7,697 nucleotides of DNA from an uncultured Ignavibacteria bacterium (GTDB taxonomy: Bacteria; Bacteroidota; Ignavibacteria; Ignavibacteriales; Melioribacteraceae): NCBI GenBank assembly GCA_937930275.1, contig CALGLM010000108.1, forward strand, positions 1 to 7,697, written 5' to 3'. The position numbers and the translations under genes were made by a program. This document shows positions 1 through 6,232 of this stretch, in pieces. The stretch's first letter is position 1; the number at the start of each line of letters is the position of its first letter. Under the pieces are notes generated by a model. The model saw only the letters and a program-made list of their open reading frames with translations. It was not told the origin of the DNA and did not search any database.

Positions 1-3000
1 TTGTTTATCATTTTCGGCATAGTTAATGTAGTATCATTAATATGTTCCATTCTATAAATATTGTATCCCAATAGATCCGGTACATCTTCTTTATCAGGAT
101 TTCGCCATTCTAAATTTACTTTGCCCAAACCGGCTGTTGCCATAAATTCTGTTGATGCAGAACTAGCGGCACTAATTAAAAACTCAAAACGTTGATCCTC
201 TACCGGTATTTCAAAACCTTCCAAATCTTTTGCACCTGAAACTCTTATTCTATTTATTCCGTCACCTGTAAATAATTTAATTGTTTTAAATGCCGTAAAA
301 ATTCTATAATCGCTTGACCAATAAAACGAATCTATTACCGTTTGTTGCGTATAAGGTGTTCTTACACCAAAACTAAGATTGGGGATATATGTCGAATCCA
401 TAGGTCTATTAAAATATACATCAAATCTATGTATACCAACCCCTAAAGGTTCAACATATTCGTCTTGCGCATCTTTACCGTTTACCAATACTTTCCAAAC
501 TATACCATGTGCAGAATCGGATGGGGCTATAAGTTTTGGTTCAAATACAACCAATGATAAAAATGAGTCATCCCAAAAGTCATAGATTTTATTGACTATT
601 TTTGCTGGGTCCACAGTACCCCAATAATTAGGTGTTACATAATAATAAGTACCGGGATTGGACTTTAGTATATTCTTAGGCAAAATTGTTGATACAAAAT
701 TATTATAAATAAAGTTTGAATTTGTTGGAATAAAACCAAGGTGGCGATAATATGAATCCTGTCTAATTTTAACAAAATTATTAAAAGAGATTGTTTGATC
801 TGGGACAATATCACCCTGATAAAAGCGGTAAGCACTACAATTATATACATTATTTCGCTTTATTAATATTGGACGACTATAAATCAGTTCATTAATTGCA
901 TTAGAGTTCTTAATTATACAGTTCTCCATCTTAGAAAGTGTAAACATATATGCACCAGAAAAATCATCAACGGTGCAATATTTTAATTCTGTTTTATTTC
1001 CATCAATTATACGATCACGCATTCCAGTAAAAGATGTATATTCAAAAATAGAAGTGCCATTACCAGTAATATATTTGGATCCAGTAATAGTTATAATACT
1101 ATCCTTTGAACCGCGTGCAATAATCATTCCTTGATTATCAAACGACTTATTTATAATAATTTTTACACCTGCATTAATTTTAAGTATACCATTAGACCCT
1201 ATGCGAAAGCTATTATTCACAATCCATAATTTTTCAGCAGTCAAAGTCAAACTTGAATCCATAATTCCCACAAGTTCACTTCCATTTGCTATATTTAGAA
1301 TTATTTTTTTTTTGATTGTATCCGCTGAATTTTTATACCACAATAAAGCATCAAAAACTATATCTCTATCATTTGCAATGTTTGAATTCAATTTAATCAA
1401 TAGAGGATTTATTTCATTACTCCGTGAAGCATAAGGACTTATGCTACCTACAAATGAAACATCTTTAATAATTTGGGCTGTAGTTGTATCTTCAAATTCA
1501 CTAAAACGCAATCCTACATAAACACTATCTGATTGACCCCAACTATTTCTTACCAAAAACCACAGTTGTATTGTCTCACCTGCATCAATTATGCCATTAT
1601 TATTATCACCTATTAATGTATCAACTATTGTTTTACTTATAAAGTCTAAAACCGGCGTTGGTATTACATTCAGTGTCTCGTTTAATTGCATATATATATC
1701 AGTTGTATTTATTAAGTTACCCCACATCAATTCTTGTGAATCATTCGGGTGTCTAGTTTTATACAGTGAAACTCCACCTGTAACAATTGGTGTAGCCATT
1801 GATGTACCTTGATAAACCCTATAATTTCCGTTTGGAATAGTGCTAATTATATTAGTACCTGGAGCCTTCATTTCGTAATTAAGTAGATCAGTAAAAGAGC
1901 TAAAAACCGGACCATCAAAATCCATATTAGAGAAATCAGAATTTGGTACTTGTACACCCAACACATATGAAAGTGCAGCCGGGTAAAAAGGGGATGATTG
2001 TAATGCTCTATTATCATTCCCCGCTGCGGCAACTAAAATGGAATTGGAATAAGCATTTTCTAAAACATCTTCCATCATTAGCGATCGATTATAAGATCCA
2101 AAACTCATATTAATAACATTCGCACCCATATTTTTGGCATAAATTATCCCTTGTGTAATAGTTGCGGCATCTCCCCTTCCGCTTGATTGAAATACTTTAA
2201 TAGGCAGTATTTTTGCTTTCCAGTTTACACCGGCAATACCAATACCGTTATTACTTTCCGCTCCTGCTATCCCTGCAACGTGTGTACCATGGCTGTTGTC
2301 GTCAGTCGGATTATTATCATTATTGATATAATCCCAACCCCTGATGTCATCAACTAAACCGTTTCCGTCGTCATCTATTCCGTTATCAGGTATTTCGTTT
2401 GGGTTTATCCATATCTTATTTTTTAAATCAGGGTGTAACCAATCCACTCCCGTATCAAGTATTGCAATTACTTGAGTCGTATCTCCTGTTGTACTGTCCC
2501 AAACCGCATCAATCTGCGTAGCGGGAATACCCCATTGCTGGCTGTAAAGCGGATCGTTTGGGGTTATAACATTTGGTTTAAATAATCTATTACCCGTGCT
2601 AATTTCGTCATTTGTGGTTTGATTGCTTGGGTTTACAAAACTAATATCTGGATTTTCTTTAATCCATTCAAACATTTCGCTTTCTGTCAATGCCGGTGAT
2701 ATCGCTTTATCTTCAACTATCGATAAAATATAATTTGGTTCGGCATATACAACATTAGCATCATTATTTAACTCATCAATTATCTCAAAAATATTAATTT
2801 GTTCACTTGTTTCCAGTTTATAAATATTGTGCAAACTTGGCTGCTCCAACATTTGCCCAGTAAATGTTTTATAGATCCTTTTATTCTGCAGAGGTTTTTC
2901 ATTAAAGAACATCTTGTTAATATTAGTAACTTTATGCTTTTGTAATATTCGATCGATAGATTGAACACCGATAAATGCAATACCACTATTTTTGTAAAGA

Positions 3001-3176
3001 TTAACATTAACATCTTCTTTCAGTTTTAGTAATACTTGCCCTTGAATATACTGCATTTTGTCTATTCCCGGATCGATTCGAACAACTTCGTCTTTTTGAT
3101 TGTTAACAAATAATTGCTCTTGCGAAAACATATTTTGCGAGCAAATAATAAAAAGAAAAAGTATAATTATTCTCAT
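1..3176 (-). CDS. Secreted subtilisin-like (S8) serine protease, 3' end outside window
   Basis: Partial gene: 1058 codons plus two bases, read codon by codon without a stop. Residues 1-19 form a signal peptide (hydrophobic IIILFLFIIC core, probable cleavage near FSQ|E). Residues about 38-150 look like an S8 propeptide, ending in YAEPNYI (144-150). The catalytic domain spans about 205-480: Asp241 in ILDTGVDW, His296 in NSHGTHVAG, oxyanion Asn387 in AAAGND, and Ser459 in GTSMATP. The complete set implies an active endopeptidase. An Asp/Asn/Gly-rich loop at 264-273 probably binds calcium. Further on lie a beta-rich segment starting with GDNNNGIIDAGE (523-534), a probable right-handed beta-helix region with NYWGT (850-854), an Ig-like stretch, and the start of a fibronectin-III-like domain (from about 1016, with GYNIYR) cut by the window edge. 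Such proteins in FCB bacteria often end in a type IX secretion signal, which cannot be seen here. The ATG has a GAGG six bases upstream (3183-3186). It is probably a resident gene rather than element cargo. The exact substrate is unknown. Confidence 0.93.
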   Translation of the reverse strand, partial: MRIIILFLFIICSQNMFSQEQLFVNNQKDEVVRIDPGIDKMQYIQGQVLLKLKEDVNVNLYKNSGIAFIGVQSIDRILQKHKVTNINKMFFNEKPLQNKRIYKTFTGQMLEQPSLHNIYKLETSEQINIFEIIDELNNDANVVYAEPNYILSIVEDKAISPALTESEMFEWIKENPDISFVNPSNQTTNDEISTGNRLFKPNVITPNDPLYSQQWGIPATQIDAVWDSTTGDTTQVIAILDTGVDWLHPDLKNKIWINPNEIPDNGIDDDGNGLVDDIRGWDYINNDNNPTDDNSHGTHVAGIAGAESNNGIGIAGVNWKAKILPIKVFQSSGRGDAATITQGIIYAKNMGANVINMSFGSYNRSLMMEDVLENAYSNSILVAAAGNDNRALQSSPFYPAALSYVLGVQVPNSDFSNMDFDGPVFSSFTDLLNYEMKAPGTNIISTIPNGNYRVYQGTSMATPIVTGGVSLYKTRHPNDSQELMWGNLINTTDIYMQLNETLNVIPTPVLDFISKTIVDTLIGDNNNGIIDAGETIQLWFLVRNSWGQSDSVYVGLRFSEFEDTTTAQIIKDVSFVGSISPYASRSNEINPLLIKLNSNIANDRDIVFDALLWYKNSADTIKKKIILNIANGSELVGIMDSSLTLTAEKLWIVNNSFRIGSNGILKINAGVKIIINKSFDNQGMIIARGSKDSIITITGSKYITGNGTSIFEYTSFTGMRDRIIDGNKTELKYCTVDDFSGAYMFTLSKMENCIIKNSNAINELIYSRPILIKRNNVYNCSAYRFYQGDIVPDQTISFNNFVKIRQDSYYRHLGFIPTNSNFIYNNFVSTILPKNILKSNPGTYYYVTPNYWGTVDPAKIVNKIYDFWDDSFLSLVVFEPKLIAPSDSAHGIVWKVLVNGKDAQDEYVEPLGVGIHRFDVYFNRPMDSTYIPNLSFGVRTPYTQQTVIDSFYWSSDYRIFTAFKTIKLFTGDGINRIRVSGAKDLEGFEIPVEDQRFEFLISAASSASTEFMATAGLGKVNLEWRNPDKEDVPDLLGYNIYRMEHINDTTLTMPKMIN

Positions 3177-3182
3177 TAAACG

Positions 3183-3186
3183 CCTC
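3183..3186 (-). promoter_or_regulatory. Ribosome binding site of the S8 protease
   Basis: GAGG lies six bases before the ATG at 3176. It supports this start over an in-frame TTG a few codons upstream, just before an in-frame TAG. No convincing -35/-10 pair was found upstream on the minus strand. A TATACT at 3198-3203 could be a -10 but lacks a matching -35. Confidence 0.5.
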
Positions 3187-3454
3187 AACTATATTTAAGT
3201 ATATTTTTGTATGCTAAAAAATCCAGTACCAACAGAAAACCAGACCACAAAACTTCCTTAATTGCCAAATGCCGTCTTGTTTTCCTTTATCTATGCAAAA
3301 TATAAACAAAAGTTAAAACTTGCAAACAAAAAATATTTTTTTTCTAAATCGCGAATTACATCATTAAAAACTTTACCTAAAAGATAAAAAACGGTCATTG
3401 TGTCATAAATTAAAGCTACCAAACTAAATAATTTATAAAACGAACGGAGTCCGT

Positions 3455-3502
3455 ATGACGCAACAAACCAAAGAAGAAATATACAAAAATATATTAATAT
3501 GA
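3455..3502 (+). CDS. Possible 15-residue leader peptide or gene remnant
   Basis: A short ORF encoding MTQQTKEEIYKNILI and ending in TGA. GGAG at 3446-3449 sits five bases before the ATG, which is better spaced than several real genes here. The site lies in an 11-base palindrome, ACGGA-G-TCCGT (3444-3454). The bases ACGGAGT at about the same distance from an ATG also precede the AbrB-like gene at 6233. It could be a translated small ORF, a leader, or the decayed start of a former gene. No family is recognisable. Confidence 0.2.
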   Translation: MTQQTKEEIYKNILI

Positions 3503-3646
3503 AAACTATAAAAATTTAATCAAAAAGGGAAAACACCAAAACCAAACCAGATTGTTATCTATTAGCCTATAATATTTTTGTTGTAATTAGTTATTTTACA
3601 AGGGGTTAACTTTGTAGCGCGTACATTGTTCACGTCCAATTATCTC

Positions 3647-3662
3647 GTTATTTTCAAATAAC
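3647..3662. repeat. Hyphenated palindrome, possible protein-binding site
   Basis: GTTATTT and AAATAAC form perfect 7-bp arms around a two-base centre (TC). The centre is too small for a stable hairpin, so a dimeric DNA-binding protein site is more likely than a terminator. It lies 21 bases upstream of the terminator stem. No ligand can be named. Confidence 0.4.
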
Positions 3663-3682
3663 TTATATTTTTACTGGGACTT

Positions 3683-3705
3683 ACGGGGGACACTACCCCC
3701 GTTTT
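3683..3705 (+). terminator. Intrinsic terminator hairpin, plus orientation
   Basis: ACGGGGG (3683-3689) pairs perfectly with CCCCCGT (3696-3702) around a six-base loop, and is followed by a run of four T (from 3702) and then a pyrimidine-rich stretch. This is the strongest GC-rich hairpin in the window. It would stop rightward transcription from the 3400-3680 region and insulate the gene at 3819. No annotated plus-strand gene lies upstream, so it may end a small RNA, the tiny ORF transcript at 3455, or act as a boundary element. Confidence 0.65.
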
Positions 3706-3752
3706 ATTCCCCGTTTTTCTCTCTTTTTAACACTTTACCCCGCTTTTTTATT
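3697..3752. repeat. Three C-rich blocks followed by T runs
   Basis: CCCCGTTTTATT at 3697, CCCCGTTTTTCT at 3709 and CCCCGCTTTTTTATT at 3738 are imperfect direct repeats. The first two lie exactly 12 bases apart, the third 29 bases further. The first block overlaps the 3' arm of the terminator. They might be repeated binding sites, as at ends of transposable phages, or simple pyrimidine-rich drift. Confidence 0.35.
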
Positions 3753-3756
3753 CCTC

Positions 3757-3785
3757 TTGATTCTTTTATCTATTAACTTTATATT
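3757..3785 (+). promoter_or_regulatory. Sigma70-type promoter for the gene at 3819
   Basis: TTGATT (3757-3762) matches the -35 box at four of six bases. After a 17-base spacer, TATATT (3780-3785) matches the -10 box at five of six. Transcription would start near 3792, giving a leader of about 26 bases. The pair sits just downstream of the terminator hairpin, as expected for an independently transcribed gene. Confidence 0.45.
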
Positions 3786-3818
3786 TCGATAACCATAAAA
3801 ATAAATTTAGGTGCTACA

Positions 3819-4031
3819 ATGGAAAATGAAAATAAAAATACTACAAACGCTATACAAATTGAACTTGACGAATTATCACAACAAAAATTAGATAACCTCC
3901 AATTTTTTTGCAATGATGCCGCTAAGTATCTAACCGAAATATCTCAAAAGCTATCAGGTCTTGCACGAATGGTTGAAGACCATAAAAAAAATCTTGGTTT
4001 ATATCTCAAAGTTACGCCTAAACAAAATTAA
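3819..4031 (+). CDS. Small helical protein of unknown function
   Basis: 70 residues, hydrophilic, with no signal peptide or membrane segment. After an Asn-rich start (MENENKNTTN), residues about 13-60 look wholly helical, with leucine and isoleucine spaced as in an amphipathic helix or short coiled coil (IQIELDELSQQKLDNL, then YLTEISQKLSGLARMV). I do not recognise a family. A partial Shine-Dalgarno (AGGTG at 3809-3813) lies five bases before the ATG and a plausible promoter lies upstream, which supports a real gene. It converges on the 452-residue gene with only 44 bases between the stop codons. It could be a small phage-type accessory or regulatory protein. Confidence 0.6.
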   Translation: MENENKNTTNAIQIELDELSQQKLDNLQFFCNDAAKYLTEISQKLSGLARMVEDHKKNLGLYLKVTPKQN

Positions 4032-4060
4032 TTTATCATTTCCGTTTTAGTTTCATAACC

Positions 4061-4085
4061 CCCTATTTTGCATATTTAAATAGGG
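4061..4085. terminator. Weak bidirectional terminator between convergent genes
   Basis: CCCTATTT (4061-4068) and AAATAGGG (4078-4085) form a perfect 8-bp stem with a nine-base loop. The stem overlaps the stop codon (4076-4078) and last codons of the minus-strand 452-residue gene and follows the plus-strand 70-residue gene by 29 bases. There is no strong T run on either side, so termination may be weak or helped by other factors. Position between two converging genes is the main argument. Confidence 0.45.
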
Positions 4086-5434
4086 ACTTTCCCTTCTTGA
4101 TTATTTACTAATCTTAGGGCTCTTTCTTCATCTCTTTTTTTGTATGATTTAAATTTAGGTAAACCAATGAAACAAATCAAATCAAATATTACTTTGTTTT
4201 CTATTATTCTTTTTTGTAATTTATTAATGTCACTTTCATAGTAACCACATACTTCATAAGTTATTATTTGCTTAGTGCGTGGCATATTTGTTAACATTTT
4301 ACTTAATATTTTATCATCAAATTCATTAATGGTGTTACACAACTTACTTTTTGTCCAAGATTTTTTGAATGGGATATTAGACGTATTCATGATTTCTAAT
4401 AATTCATTTTTAGTGAAATATGTTTCTTGAGGAATGTTAACTGTTTTAATTTCGTATTCAAATAAACCACTATCTAATAACTCTTTGCTTGTCTCTTCTG
4501 GGACAATACCAATTAGCTTTTCTTTATAAAATATACAACTATTTAAATCCGTTTTATCCCCCCTCACCAAAGCGTAATAAAAGTGAATCCTCGCTTCAAT
4601 TGTAAATTTATTGAATATATCAATAAATTCAGGCGATGGCAATTCATTATTGACTAATATCTTTTTCTTATATCTTGGATAATTTATTAATTCTTCATCA
4701 TCTTCACTACACTCTTTTAGAAATTGATTAGCTTTACTAACTAATTTAATTATATTATCAGTAATAGCTAAGGAGTAACAAGCCAATACTACTGATAAAT
4801 ACATTGACGGCTCAGTTATTGCCCAATAATATCGCTCCCCTCCATACATTTCTAAAACAAACCATAGTACAGATAACTCAGTTGTAGCTATATCATTATC
4901 AAATTTTATGTAATCTGCAAAACAGATCTCTTTTATTTGCCCTATTATCTGTTTTGAATATTTTTCATTTATATCATTTTTTCTCGATAATAGCGATTCA
5001 ATAAGTCCTCCATCAAAAAATGATAATCCTTCCAACACCCTATTAATCGATATACCGTCATTCTCCAATAATCTTTCTTTTATAAAACTAGTTAATCCAA
5101 AATAAGGTATTCTTGAATAAATGGAATATGTTGGATGTAGAAGCGGGTAATTTTTATGCCCTTTGCCTATCAATGTTTTTAATAATTTTTCAACAGGGTC
5201 GTTATCATTATTTGACCATTGGATATTCTCAGGTGGTTTATAATCTTTAGGAACTTCTTTTGGGTATGTTAATTGTAAGCTAATCGTAACTTTTTTCCCC
5301 TTAGAATTTTCTAAATTTTCTACCTCATCCTTTATATCAGGTGTTTTTGCAGGTTCTATTGTAATTGCTTGGTTAATTATATCATGTTCTTTCGGTTTTG
5401 TAAATAAGCCAATAATTTTTGACAAAAAACCCAT
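4076..5434 (-). CDS. Unknown 452-residue protein with a SAP-like segment, behind the repressor
   Basis: I do not recognise a named family for the whole protein. Residues 1-12 (MGFLSKIIGLFT) are a short amphipathic helix that could touch the membrane. Residues 13-80 are polar and low-complexity. Residues 80-310 are mainly helical, with aromatic-rich patches (SIYSRIPYFG at 104-113; MYGGERYYWA at 196-205) and a hydrophobic stretch at 208-226 too ambiguous to call transmembrane. Residues about 315-372 resemble a SAP module, a helix-extended-loop-helix fold often binding nucleic acid: LLDSGLF, then FTKNELLEIM and WTKSKLCNTI. The C-terminus is basic (PKFKSYKKRDEE). No nuclease, protease or ATPase motif is obvious. 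The gene starts eight bases after the repressor stop, with GAGGG five bases before the ATG, so both genes should share one transcript and be expressed in the dormant state. That suggests an immunity, exclusion, defence or maintenance role, which is inference. Confidence 0.85.
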   Translation of the reverse strand: MGFLSKIIGLFTKPKEHDIINQAITIEPAKTPDIKDEVENLENSKGKKVTISLQLTYPKEVPKDYKPPENIQWSNNDNDPVEKLLKTLIGKGHKNYPLLHPTYSIYSRIPYFGLTSFIKERLLENDGISINRVLEGLSFFDGGLIESLLSRKNDINEKYSKQIIGQIKEICFADYIKFDNDIATTELSVLWFVLEMYGGERYYWAITEPSMYLSVVLACYSLAITDNIIKLVSKANQFLKECSEDDEELINYPRYKKKILVNNELPSPEFIDIFNKFTIEARIHFYYALVRGDKTDLNSCIFYKEKLIGIVPEETSKELLDSGLFEYEIKTVNIPQETYFTKNELLEIMNTSNIPFKKSWTKSKLCNTINEFDDKILSKMLTNMPRTKQIITYEVCGYYESDINKLQKRIIENKVIFDLICFIGLPKFKSYKKRDEERALRLVNNQEGKVPI

Positions 5435-5442
5435 TTACACCC

Positions 5443-6078
5443 TCACTCTTTTATCACCTGTTTAACCTTAAACATTTTAATTAGTTCTTTTCTGGGCACT
5501 ATTAATAATGGTTCGGCTGGGTTTATACTTGTAAATGCCAAAAAATCATCTCTAACAGTATTTAATATTTTTAACGCTCCGTGTGCTTTACCATTTTCCC
5601 GCCAACCTATTACCACCATATCACCGGGCTTTGGTTTTGCAGCTAAATCTATTACTATCATATCGCCCGGCATTACCGTAGGCGCCATGCTATATTTTTC
5701 ACTCTTTATCCTAAACAACTGGTTGTTGCTTGGGTCAAATGTTACTGTTACATATTCGTCTTGAAACAATTCGTCCACTTCTAACACCCCCGCACCTATC
5801 TCACCTACTACCCTATAGGTACGCTCAATTATCTTATTATCCGGTTCCGGCTTTTCTTCTACTTTTGTATATGTTATGTTTTCTGGGTCGGAATCATTAA
5901 TTTTAATTCCAAGCCCCTCCTCAAGTCTTTTTATTGTATTCCTTTGAGGTTTACCAATATTTCCACGTTTCCAACGATCGATTATTTGGTAACGTATCCC
6001 GGTTAATTTTTCACCTTCTTGGGGCGAAAGTCTTAATTCCTGGTCAAACAAATACTTTATAAATTCAGACCAATTCAT
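5443..6078 (-). CDS. S24-family self-cleaving repressor (LexA/CI-like)
   Basis: 211 residues from the chosen ATG. The N-terminal part (about 4-60) is a compact HTH domain (LSPQEGEKLTGIRYQIIDRW). After a charged linker comes a peptidase S24 domain with the full self-cleavage machinery: scissile Ala96-Gly97 in EIGAGVLEV, nucleophile Ser130 in YSMAPTVMPGD, and general base Lys170 in GALKIL. Spacings are close to those in LexA and lambda CI. Established for the family: RecA filaments stimulate autocleavage after DNA damage and lift repression. Inferred role: master repressor of the rightward early operon, binding 6079-6232. A GTG at 6108 would add ten residues (MIILQKINLE). I prefer the ATG because the HTH domain starts right after it and a candidate -10 (6101-6106) would leave the GTG untranscribed. 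The 452-residue gene follows after eight bases. It could instead be a host-type S24 regulator, but its neighbours look phage-like. Confidence 0.92.
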   Translation of the reverse strand: MNWSEFIKYLFDQELRLSPQEGEKLTGIRYQIIDRWKRGNIGKPQRNTIKRLEEGLGIKINDSDPENITYTKVEEKPEPDNKIIERTYRVVGEIGAGVLEVDELFQDEYVTVTFDPSNNQLFRIKSEKYSMAPTVMPGDMIVIDLAAKPKPGDMVVIGWRENGKAHGALKILNTVRDDFLAFTSINPAEPLLIVPRKELIKMFKVKQVIKE

Positions 6079-6100
6079 TTCTAAGTTTATTTTTTGTAAA

Positions 6101-6130
6101 ATTATCACTTTTTGACACCAATTAAAACAA
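6101..6130 (-). promoter_or_regulatory. Candidate promoter of the repressor operon
   Basis: On the minus strand, TTGTTT (6125-6130) is followed after 18 bases by GATAAT (6101-6106), a five-of-six match to the -10 box. Transcription would begin near 6094, leaving a short leader before the ATG at 6078. The -35 match is weak (three of six). Confidence 0.35.
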
Positions 6131-6145
6131 ATTAATAGTAAATTA

Positions 6146-6232
6146 TTGAAACTTTTTAGAACTTTTCACTTGACAAGTCAGAATTTAAGTGTATTTTAGT
6201 GTATAAATGTTTCATTTAGTACGGAGTTTCAA
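6146..6232. promoter_or_regulatory. Probable operator region of the divergent switch
   Basis: ACTTG-A-CAAGT (6168-6178) is a perfect 11-base palindrome that covers the rightward -35 box. TTGAAACT (6146-6153) and AGTTTCAA (6225-6232) are a perfect 8-bp inverted pair flanking the control region, the second ending just before the ATG at 6233. AGTGTATTTT (6188-6197) and AGTGTATAAA (6198-6207) form a direct repeat with a ten-base period. The S24 repressor and the AbrB-like product are the natural candidate ligands. Which repeat is bound by which protein cannot be told from sequence. Confidence 0.5.
6170..6197 (+). promoter_or_regulatory. Rightward early promoter
   Basis: A perfect TTGACA (6170-6175) is followed after 16 bases by TATTTT (6192-6197), four of six for a -10 box. 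The -35 box lies inside the 11-base palindrome at 6168-6178, so a bound repressor would block RNA polymerase directly. It would drive the rightward run of small genes from 6233 on. Confidence 0.5.

Larger units (their letters stand above)
3177..3818. other. Intergenic region of about 640 bases, probable host/element boundary
   Basis: This stretch separates the protease from the phage-like block and is very AT-rich. I see no ORF longer than about 25 codons that looks like a gene, no tRNA cloverleaf and no CRISPR. It does contain a 15-codon ORF with a good ribosome binding site (3455-3502), a palindrome (3647-3662), a GC-rich terminator hairpin (3683-3705), three C-rich blocks followed by T runs (3697-3752), and a promoter for the gene at 3819. 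As the last long non-coding space before the repressor block, it is the likeliest place for an attachment site or element end. No duplicated core can be shown inside the window, so the boundary is inference. Confidence 0.55.

Noticed and set aside
379..585. Plus-strand open frame of 68 codons
   Set aside because: It lies wholly antisense to the S8 protease, whose frame is open and has clear motifs; there is no ribosome binding site or recognisable domain.
665..850. Minus-strand open frame of 61 codons
   Set aside because: An out-of-frame shadow on the same strand as the protease, of low-complexity Ile/Leu composition.
1201..1434. Plus-strand open frame of 77 codons
   Set aside because: Antisense to the protease beta-rich region; its hydrophobicity reflects the AT-rich complement.
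1591..1812. Plus-strand open frame of 73 codons
   Set aside because: Antisense to the protease, including its catalytic Ser region; no independent evidence for a gene.
2780..3013. Minus-strand open frame of 77 codons
   Set aside because: Out-of-frame shadow within the protease propeptide coding region.
1..3176. Frameshift or pseudogene in the protease
   Set aside because: Every codon from 3176 to 3 was checked for minus-strand stops and none was found; all catalytic motifs are in one frame.
3601..3640. Mu-like left end beginning TGTA in the intergenic region
   Set aside because: TGTAGCGCGTACATTG at 3613 has a TG start and resembles a transposable-phage end superficially, but no repeated transposase-binding sites matching it and no transposase gene can be shown.
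3177..3818. tRNA gene or CRISPR array in the long non-coding region
   Set aside because: No acceptor-stem, anticodon or T-loop consensus and no regularly spaced repeats of CRISPR length were seen on either strand.
6079..6108. Extension of the repressor to a GTG start at 6108
   Set aside because: It adds ten residues with no domain content, has no better ribosome binding site, and conflicts with the candidate -10 at 6101-6106; it remains possible.
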